Numbered from the stretch's first letter, positions 25,165-34,670 are shown. The stretch is DNA of 64,000 nt from Flavipsychrobacter sp. (GCA_016786665.1 JAEUVZ010000032.1:64001-128000); one strand, 5' to 3'. Numbers and translations are program-made. Notes: generated by a model from the letters alone, not told the origin.

Positions 25165-26436
25165 ATGCCATCTTTAAGCAATATACCACTGGCCGAGCGG
25201 ATGCGCCCCCGCACGCTGGAAGCATTTATAGGGCAGGAACATCTGGTAGGGAAAGGAAAGGTGCTGGAGCAAATGATTCAGAACCGGAAAGCCCATTCCA
25301 TTATCTTCTGGGGGCCGCCGGGTGTGGGCAAAACCACCCTGGCGCAGATAGTGGCCCGCTCGCTGGATATGCCCTTCTTCACCCTGAGCGCTATAGACAG
25401 CGGGGTGAAGGATGTGCGCGCGGTAATAGAGAAAGCCAGGATGGCGGGCCACGCGCTGCTGTTTATAGACGAGATACACCGCTTCAATAAGGCACAGCAG
25501 GATAGCCTGCTGGGCGCTGTGGAAAAGGGCATCATTACGCTGATAGGCGCTACTACCGAGAATCCTTCGTTTGAGGTGATATCGGCATTGCTCAGCCGCT
25601 GCCAGGTATATGTGCTGCAGCCCCTTACCGAAGAACACCTGGTAGCACTGGTAAACCAGGCGCTGCAGCAGGATGAATGGCTGCTGAGCCGCCAGGTGGA
25701 GGTGAAGGAGTGGGAAGCACTGCTGCAACTGAGCGGAGGGGATGCCCGCAAACTGCTGAACCTGCTGGAGCTAACCGCATCGGCGCTGGCTGAGGGGGCG
25801 TGCGATATTACCAACGAGGTGGTGGTGGATGTGGTGCAGAATAAGATGGCGATTTACGATAAGTCCGGCGAGCAGCACTACGATATCATTTCCGCCTTTA
25901 TCAAGTCCATACGGGGCAGCGACCCCAACGCCGCTGTTTACTGGCTGGCCCGGATGGTAGAAGGGGGCGAAGACCCTAAGTTCATAGCCAGGCGGCTGCT
26001 GATACTGGCCAGCGAAGATATAGGCAATGCCAACCCCAACGCGCTGCTGCTGGCTACCAGCACTTTCCAGGCGGTGGAGATGATAGGGTGGCCGGAGTCG
26101 CGCATCATACTTTCACAGTGCGTCACGTACCTGGCCTCATCGCCCAAAAGCAACGCGGCGTATATGGCCATCAATAACGCCCAGAGATTGGTCAGCAAGA
26201 CCGGCGATTTGCCGGTGCCGCTGCACATCCGCAATGCGCCCACCGGCCTGATGAAAAAGCTGGATTACGGAAAGGGCTACCAGTACGCACACGACCACCC
26301 GGGTAATTTTGTAGAGCAGGAGTTTCTGCCCGACAAGATAGCCGGCAGCCGCCTCTATGAGCCGGGCAATAATGCGTCGGAATCGAAGCAGCGCGACTAC
26401 CTGCGCCACTGCTGGAAAGGGAAGTATGGGTATTAA
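25165..26436 (+). CDS. rarA: Replication-associated recombination protein A (RarA/MgsA AAA+ ATPase)
   Basis: A 423-aa AAA+ ATPase acting at stalled replication forks, related to clamp-loader subunits and eukaryotic WRNIP1. The signature LAERMRPRTLEAFIGQEHLVG opens the protein, Walker A is GPPGVGKTT (about 52-60), Walker B is LLFIDEIHRFNK (about 94-105), sensor 1 is in GATTENPSFEV and the arginine finger in LLSRCQVY. The C-terminal tetramerisation domain includes GSDPNAAVYWLARM and the ending GNFVEQEFLPD. All parts are complete. It is transcribed alone and divergently from the thioredoxin-like gene. Confidence 0.96.
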   Translation: MPSLSNIPLAERMRPRTLEAFIGQEHLVGKGKVLEQMIQNRKAHSIIFWGPPGVGKTTLAQIVARSLDMPFFTLSAIDSGVKDVRAVIEKARMAGHALLFIDEIHRFNKAQQDSLLGAVEKGIITLIGATTENPSFEVISALLSRCQVYVLQPLTEEHLVALVNQALQQDEWLLSRQVEVKEWEALLQLSGGDARKLLNLLELTASALAEGACDITNEVVVDVVQNKMAIYDKSGEQHYDIISAFIKSIRGSDPNAAVYWLARMVEGGEDPKFIARRLLILASEDIGNANPNALLLATSTFQAVEMIGWPESRIILSQCVTYLASSPKSNAAYMAINNAQRLVSKTGDLPVPLHIRNAPTGLMKKLDYGKGYQYAHDHPGNFVEQEFLPDKIAGSRLYEPGNNASESKQRDYLRHCWKGKYGY

Positions 26437-26507
26437 CAGGCACGTTTGCTGTATTTACATGCAGCCATTTGCCCGGGCTGATGTATTTTTGAAGAGATTT
26501 GAACCTG

Positions 26508-27356
26508 ATGATGAAATTTAGAAAATTAGAATGCCTGTTGCCGCTGGTGGCCTTATTCATTGCCTCGTGTGGTGATGGTGATGAAAGCGGGAGCGGGGGT
26601 AGCAACAACACTCCCGATACCGCACCCGCCGTGCAGGCGCCGGCGCTTATCAGTTACACCATAGTGAAGGAATATCCGCACGATGCCACCGCCTTTACAG
26701 AGGGGCTGCAATTTGTAGATGGTTACCTGTATGAGAGTACCGGCAGGTACGGAAAGTCGGAGGTGCGTAAGGTGGAGCCGGAAACAGGCAAGGTAGTGCT
26801 GCGTACTGCTATGGACCCAAAGTATTTTGGTGAAGGGCTGACGGTGCTGAACGGCAAGATATACCAGCTCACCTACATGGAGCATACCGGTTTTGTATAC
26901 GACCTGAAGACACTGAAGCAAACAGGTACATTCACATTCCCCAACCAGGAAGGCTGGGGAATGACTACCGACGGCACCCACCTGATATACGACGATGGAG
27001 GGCATGTGCTCTATTACCTGGACCCCAATACCTATAAGGAAGTAAAAAGGGTGGAGGTAACAGATGACCGCGGCCCCGTAAAGGCGCTGAATGAACTGGA
27101 ATACATAAAAGGCTACATATACGCCAATCAATGGCAGACAGACTTCATTTATAAGATAGATCCGGCCACGGGGAAAGTAGTGGGTAAGGCCGACCTGTAT
27201 GACCTGCGCCAGAAAGTGAACATCCCGTACCCTATGGGCACCAGCGAGGATGCGCCGGAAGTGCTGAATGGAATAGCTTACGACGCCACCAGCAACCGCA
27301 TATTTGTAACAGGCAAGAACTGGCCGAAGCTGATAGAAATAAAACTAGACAACTAG
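26508..27356 (+). CDS. Glutaminyl-peptide cyclotransferase, lipoprotein
   Basis: A 282-aa plant/bacterial-type glutaminyl cyclase, which converts N-terminal glutamine to pyroglutamate. The lipobox IASC puts the lipidated cysteine at residue 21, and it is followed by an acidic run (GDGDES) as in surface-exported Bacteroidota lipoproteins. The five-bladed beta-propeller begins with YPHDATAFTEGLQF; further signatures are YESTGRYGKSEVRKV, EGLTVLNGKIYQLTY and NELEYIKGYIYANQW. The ATG at 26508 is chosen; an earlier TTG in frame lies two codons before. A 20-bp hairpin follows the gene. Confidence 0.92.
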   Translation: MMKFRKLECLLPLVALFIASCGDGDESGSGGSNNTPDTAPAVQAPALISYTIVKEYPHDATAFTEGLQFVDGYLYESTGRYGKSEVRKVEPETGKVVLRTAMDPKYFGEGLTVLNGKIYQLTYMEHTGFVYDLKTLKQTGTFTFPNQEGWGMTTDGTHLIYDDGGHVLYYLDPNTYKEVKRVEVTDDRGPVKALNELEYIKGYIYANQWQTDFIYKIDPATGKVVGKADLYDLRQKVNIPYPMGTSEDAPEVLNGIAYDATSNRIFVTGKNWPKLIEIKLDN

Positions 27357-27364
27357 AAATGATA

Positions 27365-27408
27365 AAGAACGAGTAAGGGCTGCCAACCGGCAGCCCTTAC
27401 TCGTTCTT
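27365..27408. terminator. 20-bp perfect hairpin between convergent genes
   Basis: Arms at 27365-27384 and 27389-27408 are perfectly complementary, with a 4-nt loop (AACC). The hairpin lies 8 nt after the cyclase gene and 16 nt before the end of the convergent TolC-like gene. On each strand the stem ends in TTCTT without a longer T-tract. It may be a bidirectional terminator or an mRNA 3'-end protector; the stem is longer than most terminators here. Confidence 0.7.
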
Positions 27409-27424
27409 ATGCTGTGTGCCCCAG

Positions 27425-28858
27425 CTAGTTCCAACCGCCCCCAAGTGCCCGGTAGATGTCTACCACAGCGTTCATCTGCTGTTTCTGCACTTCTATCAGC
27501 TCCAGTTTTGACTCCAGCGCGTCTCGCTGGGTCAGGAGCACTTCCATGTAATCGGCCCTTGCAGAGCGGAACAGGTCGTTGGCTATGCTGATGGATTCCG
27601 TAAGTGCGGCTACCTGTTTATTCTTCAGATTGTAAGCTTCCCTAGTGTTCCTGATTTTGGCCAGTTGGTTTGCTACTTCAATATAGGCGTTTAGCACCGT
27701 TTGCTCGTAATGATAAACAGCCTGCAACTGTTTGGCGTTGGCTCCCAGGTAGTCGGCTTTTATGGCATTCCGGTTAATGAGCGGTGCCGCCAGGTCACCG
27801 GCAAGCGAGTAAAGCATTGACTCAGGCGTTTTCAGAAGGTAGGCCGGGTTGAACGCCTGTAAGCCTGCCGCAGCGGAGATGTCGAGCCTGGGGTAGAACC
27901 GTGCTTTCGCTACCTGTACATCCAGGCGGGCAGCTTCCAGTTGTTGCTCTGCCTGCCGGATGTCCGGGCGATTATTAAGTAATTGCGTGGGTATGCCTGT
28001 AAGTACGGTAGGCGGTACCAGTGCGGTAAATCCCTCACTGCTCCTTGCTACCGGTTGTGGCATGCGCCCCAGCAGGAAGTTGATTTTATTTTCCGTTTCG
28101 GTTAGTTGCTGCTGAAGGCTGTACTGAAGGCTACGCGTTTTTAGCACTTCTGCTTCAAATTTTCGCACCGCCAGTTCGGTAGCCCTGGCGGCCGTCTTTT
28201 GCAACCGTACTATTTCCAGCGCATTGCTCTGTATCTCTATATTCTGTTTTACAATAGACATTTGATTGTCAAGCGCCAACAGTTCGTAGTACGAGTTAGC
28301 CACTTCGGCAACCAGGTTCGTCACCACAAAGTTTTTCCCCTCCGCCGTCGCCAGGTAGCGGGCGTACGCTGCGTGCTTTGCGTTGCGCAGCTTGCGCCAT
28401 ATATCCACTTCCCAGCTGGCGGTAAGTGCCAGCATATAGTCGGGCAGCGGCTCAGGCATGTCTTTACCAGGCTTTATTTCCGTGTTGGCTTCCATAGCGC
28501 CGATATTGGTATAGCGGGGCACCTTGTCTGCGCCGGCGCTGCCTTTAAGCCCCACAAAGGGTAGGTACTCTCCCTTGCGCATCCGCACTTCGTTTCGCGC
28601 CACCTCTATTTCCTGCAGGGTGCTGCCGAGTTCCTGGTTGTTGCGGAGCGCCTCCTCTACCAGTGCAACAAGGTTGGCATCGGTAAAGTAGGTATGCCAT
28701 TGCAAGGTTGCGGTATTGGTGGTGTCTGGCGAACCATCGTAGCTGGCTGGTAATTCCTGTTTCCCGTCCCGCTGCACCAGTACCGGCAGTTTGCAGCCTG
28801 CAGAAAGGAGGCACAAGGCTAAGGTGGCCTTGCATATCGTATTTATTGGTCTAGTCAT
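27425..28858 (-). CDS. TolC-family outer-membrane efflux lipoprotein (NodT type)
   Basis: A 477-aa outer-membrane channel with a lipobox (LLSAGC, lipidated C22). The two OEP repeats are visible: long helices with DANLVALVEEALRNNQELGSTLQEIEVARNEV (about 58-90), and the second repeat with NRPDIRQAEQQLEAARLDVQVAKARFYPRLDISAAAG (about 285-320). It forms the exit duct for the adjacent RND pump. The start codon overlaps the end of the pump gene by 8 nt, consistent with translational coupling. Confidence 0.93.
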   Translation of the reverse strand: MTRPINTICKATLALCLLSAGCKLPVLVQRDGKQELPASYDGSPDTTNTATLQWHTYFTDANLVALVEEALRNNQELGSTLQEIEVARNEVRMRKGEYLPFVGLKGSAGADKVPRYTNIGAMEANTEIKPGKDMPEPLPDYMLALTASWEVDIWRKLRNAKHAAYARYLATAEGKNFVVTNLVAEVANSYYELLALDNQMSIVKQNIEIQSNALEIVRLQKTAARATELAVRKFEAEVLKTRSLQYSLQQQLTETENKINFLLGRMPQPVARSSEGFTALVPPTVLTGIPTQLLNNRPDIRQAEQQLEAARLDVQVAKARFYPRLDISAAAGLQAFNPAYLLKTPESMLYSLAGDLAAPLINRNAIKADYLGANAKQLQAVYHYEQTVLNAYIEVANQLAKIRNTREAYNLKNKQVAALTESISIANDLFRSARADYMEVLLTQRDALESKLELIEVQKQQMNAVVDIYRALGGGWN

Positions 28859-31800
28859 TGTGCTCTATTTCTTCGGTTAGTGGATTTTCTTCTTCATTCC
28901 GTATCAGTTTTCGCTTTTCTGCCAGGCGACCGAACAGGTAGTACAATCCCGGAACTATAACTACCCCAAATACGGTTCCGAATAGCATACCTCCGGCTGC
29001 TGACGCGCCAATGGTACGGTTGCCTATGGCACCCGGGCCTGAGGCCATGAGAAGTGGTATGAGCCCGGCGATGAATGCGAAAGACGTCATAAGTATGGGG
29101 CGGAAGCGTTCTTTGGCTCCCTGTATGGCAGCCTCGTATACCGACGCTCCGGTGCGGTGCTGCTGCACGGCGAACTCTACTATCAGTACTGCGTTCTTGC
29201 CTAGCAGGCCCACCAGCATTACCAATCCTACCTGCGCGTAGATGTCATTGGCCAGGCCCATTATCTTCAGCAGAAGGAACGAGCCGAATACACCGGCAGG
29301 CAATGACAGCACTACGGCCAGTGGCAGGAGGAAGCTCTCGTATTGCGCGGCCAGTATAAGGTACACGAATGCCAGCACTACCAGGAAGATGTAGAGTGCC
29401 TCGTTCCCCCGTGCCACCTCGTCTTTAGAGAGGCCGCCCCAGTCTATATCATAACCCCGCGGCAGGGTTTGTTTGGCTACTTCCTGAATCACTTGTATCG
29501 CTTCGCCGCTGCTGTACCCTTTTGCCGGCATACCCCGTATGGAGGCTGTAGGGTACATATTGTACCGGTTTATTTCGTTAGGCCCCTGTGTTTTCACTAT
29601 TTTCATAAAGGCCGAGTAGGGGACCATTTCTTCTTTGTCATTCTTTACATACAGGTTCATGAGGTCTTCCGGCAGCTTTCGGTATTCCGGTGCTGCCTGT
29701 ACAAACACTTTGAAGAAGCGCCCAAAACGGATAAAGCCCAGCTCGTAGGAGCTGCCAATGAGAATGGATAGGTTGTCCATCGCCTTACCAATGGACACTC
29801 CTTTCTGCATCGCTACCTGGTTGTCTATTTGTAGTTCATACTGCGGATAGTTGGCGCTGAAGAAAGTGAACAGTCCGCTCAGTTCCTTTCGCTTTTCCAA
29901 CTCGTGCATGAACTCATTATTCACTTTTTCCAGCTCTTTGTAGTTGCCGGTATTGGTTTTATCCAGCAATTGCAGGGCAAAGCCTCCTGCGGCACCATAG
30001 CCTGGTACAGCGGGTGGGTCGAAGAATTCGATAGTTGCTCCCGGTATCTCTTTCGATTTTTCTTCCAACTCATAAATCACTTCTTTTACAGAGTGCTTCC
30101 GCTGCGACCAGGGTTTGAGGTTTATGAGGCAGGTACCGGCATTGGAGCCCCGGCCTTCGGTGAGCACCTCATAGCCCGCCAGTGCCGATACGGACTGTAT
30201 ACCATCTACCTTCTCGGCAATCTCTTGTAGCTTCCGGGCGATGTCGTTGGTTCGTTCCAGCGTAGAGCCGGGTGGAGTCTGGATGATGGCGTAGATCATT
30301 CCCTGGTCTTCATTGGGGATAAAGCCGGTGGGCAGCCGGGAACCGGTGGCCCATATGCCGGCACAGAATGCCAGCAGCATGCCAAAGGTGACAACCCGCC
30401 GGTTCACTATTGCTTTCAGAAAATTGGTATAGCGTCCGGTTAGTTTCTCAAACCACCTGTTGAAGGCATCAAGCATCCTGTCTACAGGGGAGCGCCTGCG
30501 TGGCTTGCCGTGGTTGTTCTTCAGTATCATAGCGCACAATACCGGTGTAAGGGTGAGGGCTACCAGTCCTGATATAACGATAGACGTAGCCATAGTAATG
30601 GAGAACTGTCGATAGAATATGCCCACCGGCCCCGACATGAATGCTACCGGTACGAATACGGCGGTCATAACCAAGGTGATAGCGATGATGGCCCCGCTTA
30701 TCTCATGAAGCACTTTCCGGGTGGCCTGGTAGGGCGACAAGTGTTCTGTTTCCATTTTGGCGTGTACGGCTTCTACTACCACAATGGCGTTGTCTACTAC
30801 TATGCCTATAGCCAGTACCAGTGCGAACAGGGTTATGAGATTGATAGTGAGCCCGAACAACTGCATGAATACAAAAGCGCCTACCAGCGATACCGGCACT
30901 GCCAGCGTGGGAATGAGCGTAGAGCGCCAGTCGCCCAGGAACAGGAATACTACCAGTGCTACGAGCAGGAATGCCTCGCCCAAAGTGTGCAGTACCTTTT
31001 CTATGGACGCATCCAGAAAGTTGGATACATCGTAGCTGATCTCATATTCCATGCCGGGAGGAAATGAACTGGCTTTTATCTCATCCAGTTTAGCTTTCAC
31101 CCGTTCTATCACATCGCTGGCGTTACTGCCGTAGGTTTGTTTCAGCATGATGGCGGCAGAGGGATAGTTGTCTTTGTTGGAGTAGATGTCGTAGTACTCG
31201 CTGCCGAATTCCACGTCGGCCACGTCTTTCAGGTGAAGCAATTCGCCGTCGGCGTTGGCGCGGATAATCACATTTTTGTACTGGTCCGGTTCGCTGTAGC
31301 GTCCCTGGTAGGTGAGCACGTATTCCAGCGCCTGTGCTTGTTTGCCATCGCCGCGCCCGATGCGCCCCGGCGATCCGATAACGCTTTGTTCGTTCAGCGC
31401 CTTCATTACCTCTTCCGTAGAGATATTGTAGGCGCGCATCCTGTCGGGCTTCAGCCATATGCGCATAGCATATTGGCGGCTTCCCAGTATGGACGCCTGG
31501 CCCACCCCGGTAATGCGTTGTACTTCGGGCAGTATGTTGACCCCGGCAAAGTTGAAGAGAAACTTCATGTCGGCGTGCGGGTCTTTACTGTAAAGGTTTA
31601 CATACATAAGCATGTTGGGTTGCTGGCGGCTCACTATTACGCCTTCGCGCTGCACCAGCACCGGCAGCCTGTTGGTTACCTGGGCGATACGGGTATTAAC
31701 GTTTACCACGGCCTGGTCGGGGTCGGTTCCCAGGTCAAAGACTACCTGTATATTTGCCTCGCCGGCACTCGTGGCATCAGAGGTCATGTACTTCATACCG

Positions 31801-32018
31801 GGTACGCCGTTGATGGCCTGTTCCATAGGTATCAGTACCGACTGGGTAAGTACATCGGCGCTGGCGCCGGGGTAGGATGCCCGCACTATCACCATGGGTG
31901 GTGATATATCCGGGAATTGTGAAATGGGAAGGCTCTTAATGGCCAGCACTCCCATGAAAACTATTACAAGCGACAGCACTATTGAAAGCACCGGCCTGCG
32001 TATAAAGCTCTGGAACAT
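28851..32018 (-). CDS. RND efflux pump permease (HAE1/AcrB type)
   Basis: A 1055-aa inner-membrane proton/drug antiporter with 12 membrane helices and two large periplasmic loops. The N-terminus MFQSFIRRPVLSIVLSLVIVF and the motif GTDPDQAVVNVNTRIAQ are typical of HAE1 pumps. In TM4 the proton-relay pair, D407-D408 in AcrB, reads D409-N410 (VVDNAIVVVEAV), while the TM10 lysine (K940 in AcrB) is K941 in LLGKNAVLIVEFA. It sits between the adaptor gene (25 nt upstream) and the TolC-like gene (8-nt overlap), so the tripartite system is complete. Substrates cannot be inferred. Confidence 0.95.
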   Translation of the reverse strand: MFQSFIRRPVLSIVLSLVIVFMGVLAIKSLPISQFPDISPPMVIVRASYPGASADVLTQSVLIPMEQAINGVPGMKYMTSDATSAGEANIQVVFDLGTDPDQAVVNVNTRIAQVTNRLPVLVQREGVIVSRQQPNMLMYVNLYSKDPHADMKFLFNFAGVNILPEVQRITGVGQASILGSRQYAMRIWLKPDRMRAYNISTEEVMKALNEQSVIGSPGRIGRGDGKQAQALEYVLTYQGRYSEPDQYKNVIIRANADGELLHLKDVADVEFGSEYYDIYSNKDNYPSAAIMLKQTYGSNASDVIERVKAKLDEIKASSFPPGMEYEISYDVSNFLDASIEKVLHTLGEAFLLVALVVFLFLGDWRSTLIPTLAVPVSLVGAFVFMQLFGLTINLITLFALVLAIGIVVDNAIVVVEAVHAKMETEHLSPYQATRKVLHEISGAIIAITLVMTAVFVPVAFMSGPVGIFYRQFSITMATSIVISGLVALTLTPVLCAMILKNNHGKPRRRSPVDRMLDAFNRWFEKLTGRYTNFLKAIVNRRVVTFGMLLAFCAGIWATGSRLPTGFIPNEDQGMIYAIIQTPPGSTLERTNDIARKLQEIAEKVDGIQSVSALAGYEVLTEGRGSNAGTCLINLKPWSQRKHSVKEVIYELEEKSKEIPGATIEFFDPPAVPGYGAAGGFALQLLDKTNTGNYKELEKVNNEFMHELEKRKELSGLFTFFSANYPQYELQIDNQVAMQKGVSIGKAMDNLSILIGSSYELGFIRFGRFFKVFVQAAPEYRKLPEDLMNLYVKNDKEEMVPYSAFMKIVKTQGPNEINRYNMYPTASIRGMPAKGYSSGEAIQVIQEVAKQTLPRGYDIDWGGLSKDEVARGNEALYIFLVVLAFVYLILAAQYESFLLPLAVVLSLPAGVFGSFLLLKIMGLANDIYAQVGLVMLVGLLGKNAVLIVEFAVQQHRTGASVYEAAIQGAKERFRPILMTSFAFIAGLIPLLMASGPGAIGNRTIGASAAGGMLFGTVFGVVIVPGLYYLFGRLAEKRKLIRNEEENPLTEEIEHND

Positions 32019-32042
32019 GTTATTGTGTTTTAGTGGGTCAGT

Positions 32043-33125
32043 TTATTCTACGTACACTTTCAGATCGCTTATCACCTTTGCCGGCTGCTGGTATTCGTAG
32101 TTTATCTTGTCGTTTTCCTTTACCTTCCGGATGCCTTCCAGCAGTATATGGTCGTTTTCGGCCAGCCCGGTTTTTACCACGAAGAGGTCGGGCATGGCAG
32201 CGGCAATGGTAATCTCCCGGGCATGTACCCGCTTGTCTTTATCCACTACGTACACATACTTTTTATCCAGTATCTCGAAGGTGGCTTTCTGGGGGATGAT
32301 GAGGGCGTTGCGGTAGGGTACCTGCATTTCAATATTGCCTGTCTCGCTGTGCCGCAGTAGTCCCTCTGGGTTGGGGAAGGTGGCGCGAAAGGCGATATTG
32401 CCTGTTTCGTTGTTGAAATCGGCTTCTATAGTTTCCACTATTCCGGAGTGGGCGAATACCTGGTGATTGGCCATCAGCAGGTCTACTTTAAAGGCGCTGT
32501 CTTTACGGCTGGTCATTTTATAGTCCAGGTATTCGGCTTCGGGTACGTTAAAGTACACCCACATTTTGCTGTTGTCAGAGAGGTAAGTGAGCAGGTCGCC
32601 CTCGTCTACCAGGCTTCCCTGCCGCACATGGAAGCGGTCAATGATGCCATCAAAAGGGGCCCTGATTTCTGTGAAGCCCAGGTGCGCCTGTGCTAGCGCT
32701 ACTTCTGCCCTGGCCTTATCGTATTTGGCCTTAGTCATCGCCAGTTCGTTCGGCGAAACAACGTTGCGGTCGGCCAGGGCCTTTGTGTTCTGGTATTCTA
32801 TGTCGGCCACTTTGGCTTCCGCCTGCGATTTCTGAAGTTCCGCTTCGTATAACCGGGGCATAATGCGGAAGAGCAACTGCCCTTTTTTTACGAACTGGCC
32901 TTCGTCTACATATATGTTTTGCAGGTAGCCACGTTCCTGGGCGCGTAGCTCTATGTGGCTGATGGCGCGAACCTGGCATACATATTCCCTTATAATAGAG
33001 GTATCCCTTTTTAGTGGTGCCGTAACCAGGAACCTGGTGGTGGTTTCCTTCGTTTCTTTTTCGGAATGGCAGCCAATATTGCCCAGTAGGGCAGCAACGC
33101 CCATGAGCATGAATATTTTTTTCAT
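32043..33125 (-). CDS. RND efflux periplasmic adaptor subunit (membrane fusion protein)
   Basis: A 360-aa adaptor that links pump and outer-membrane channel. A lipoprotein-like leader ends at C19 (LLGNIGC). The lipoyl domain halves (RAISHIELRAQERGYLQNIYVDEGQFVKKGQLLFRI and IRAPFDGIIDRFHVRQGSLVDEG) flank an alpha-hairpin (about 100-145). A beta-barrel and the membrane-proximal domain follow. Length fits the HlyD/AcrA class. It is the second gene of the operon, 157 nt after a small acidic exported protein. Confidence 0.93.
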   Translation of the reverse strand: MKKIFMLMGVAALLGNIGCHSEKETKETTTRFLVTAPLKRDTSIIREYVCQVRAISHIELRAQERGYLQNIYVDEGQFVKKGQLLFRIMPRLYEAELQKSQAEAKVADIEYQNTKALADRNVVSPNELAMTKAKYDKARAEVALAQAHLGFTEIRAPFDGIIDRFHVRQGSLVDEGDLLTYLSDNSKMWVYFNVPEAEYLDYKMTSRKDSAFKVDLLMANHQVFAHSGIVETIEADFNNETGNIAFRATFPNPEGLLRHSETGNIEMQVPYRNALIIPQKATFEILDKKYVYVVDKDKRVHAREITIAAAMPDLFVVKTGLAENDHILLEGIRKVKENDKINYEYQQPAKVISDLKVYVE

Positions 33126-33282
33126 TTTTCTTTACAGTTTAGTACGGAGTATTTTCTGCTGCTAAAGGCAGGTGTGGCAGGCCTTATCGCGCACGACGAT
33201 AGAGGGCAATGGTGCCGTTGTGGCCGGGAAGCCAACAGTTTGCGGCAGGCTTATGTATTGCCTGCGCTGTGGAATAGTGAAA

Positions 33283-33708
33283 TCAAATACGGAATACTCC
33301 CAGCTGAACACAGCGGTCGGGAGACGCGGCAGCAAGGTGCTCGCAAAAGGGGAGGGTAGAGATGAAGCAGGCGCTGAATGGTACCGCGCGGCCTAAGAAT
33401 GTAGTGGTAAAGAAATGGGCGCTGGCGGAGATGCGACGTGTGGCTGACTTTTCATCTTCATCTTCATCTTCTTCCTGGGGTTCATTGTTTTCCGGGCTTT
33501 TCTCATCGTCATCTCCTGAAGTGGCGGAGCGGATGGTAGCCGGGCCCTCATGATGGAGGGTGGCCACAGGTGGGCTAACCTGCAATAGCTGGTTGGCGTG
33601 GCAGGTAGCTATATGCCTGCTGCTTTGCTGAGAGGGGGCGTCCCAATACGGATTACCTCCTGCAAGGAACAAGGTAACTATCAGCAATATCCGGGCGAGT
33701 AGCTTCAT
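33283..33708 (-). CDS. Small acidic exported protein heading the RND operon, function unknown
   Basis: A 141-aa protein with a signal-like N-terminus (MKLLARILLIVTLFLAGG). The mature part has a strongly acidic stretch (DDDEKSPENNEPQEEDEDEDEK, about 66-87), several His and Cys residues (HIATCHANQ, TLHHEG, SACFIS, LPFCEH, DRCVQ) and a hydrophobic segment near 98-112. The composition would allow metal or cation binding. No family was recognised. A promoter-like element lies directly upstream, so it should lead the efflux operon. Coding status is supported by position, start and leader but not by homology. Confidence 0.6.
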   Translation of the reverse strand: MKLLARILLIVTLFLAGGNPYWDAPSQQSSRHIATCHANQLLQVSPPVATLHHEGPATIRSATSGDDDEKSPENNEPQEEDEDEDEKSATRRISASAHFFTTTFLGRAVPFSACFISTLPFCEHLAAASPDRCVQLGVFRI

Positions 33709-33718
33709 CTCAGCGGCT

Positions 33719-33751
33719 CAAAATTACAAGATTAGCGGTATGCATTTGCAA
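33719..33751 (-). promoter_or_regulatory. Candidate promoter of the RND efflux operon
   Basis: On the minus strand, TAATTTTG (revcomp of 33719-33726) matches TAnnTTTG, and a TTG (revcomp of 33749-33751) lies 22 nt upstream. The ATG at 33708 follows within about 10 nt of the -7 box, so the leader would be very short. Confidence 0.55.
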
Positions 33752-33775
33752 GAATAACGTTAAATGTGGGATGGG

Positions 33776-34660
33776 TTAATGCTTCGCCCTTCTTTTTAGT
33801 ACCCCGCCCGCGGCTTCTTTAATAGTGCTGGTAAACACAAATGCTTTGGGGTCGGTATCATGTACCATGTTGCGCAGGCGGCGCACTTCCAGGCGGGTGA
33901 TGACGGTGAAGATTATGTCGCAGTCCTGGCTTACATCAAAGCTCTCTTTCAGGAAGCCGCGCTCCCCTTTGTATACTGTAATGCCCCTGCCCAGCTGCAT
34001 CACGAGCTTTTCCTTTATTTCTTCGCTTTTACCCGATATAATGGTAACCCCGGTATACTCTTCCAGTCCCTCTACTACAAAGTCGATCATTTTGGAAGCC
34101 ACGAAATAAGTAAGGATGGAATAAAACGCCGTTTCCAGGCCCAGGTAAAACGCGGCGGCCAGGAAGATGATGATATTGAGGCCCAGTATTATCTCGCTGA
34201 TACGGAAGCTGCTTCGCTTGCCGGTGTAGAGGGCCAGTATCTCGATGCCATCGAGCGCACAGCCCCCCCGCATACACAGCCCTATGCCGGTGCCCATGAA
34301 GAAACCGCCGAATACCGAGCAGATAAGCTTATCGTGCGATATGGTCTCGAAGCTGATGAATGTAAGCGCCAGCGCCAACCCGGCCACGGCGGCAAACGTC
34401 TTGATAGCGAATCCGCGGCTCACCTGGTATGCACCCATAAATATAAACGGGATGCTGGCCAGCAGGATGATGATTGCCAGCGGAAAGTGCGTGCCCTCGT
34501 GGTGCAGAATTTCGTACAGCAGCAGCGACATGCCGGTTACGCCACCGTCCAGGAAGTGATTGGGTACCAGTAGTGCGTTCAGTGCGAATGTACAGGAAAG
34601 TATTCCCGCGACGGTGTATGCGATATCCTTAGCGCCTTGCCTTAGCTCATACGATTTCAT
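33776..34660 (-). CDS. YitT-family membrane protein (DUF161/DUF2179)
   Basis: A 294-aa protein with five to six membrane helices in the first 200 residues (DUF161 repeats; the GGVTGMSLLLYEILH and RGGCALDGIEILALYTGK motifs are typical). The soluble C-terminal DUF2179 domain (about 205-290) contains RGITVYKGERGFLKE and ITRLEVRRLRNMVHDTDPKAFV. The family is widespread and its function is unknown. It lies 10 nt downstream of the HD-domain gene in the same direction, so the two are probably co-transcribed. Confidence 0.9.
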   Translation of the reverse strand: MKSYELRQGAKDIAYTVAGILSCTFALNALLVPNHFLDGGVTGMSLLLYEILHHEGTHFPLAIIILLASIPFIFMGAYQVSRGFAIKTFAAVAGLALALTFISFETISHDKLICSVFGGFFMGTGIGLCMRGGCALDGIEILALYTGKRSSFRISEIILGLNIIIFLAAAFYLGLETAFYSILTYFVASKMIDFVVEGLEEYTGVTIISGKSEEIKEKLVMQLGRGITVYKGERGFLKESFDVSQDCDIIFTVITRLEVRRLRNMVHDTDPKAFVFTSTIKEAAGGVLKRRAKH

Positions 34661-34670
34661 AGTATTCCCC

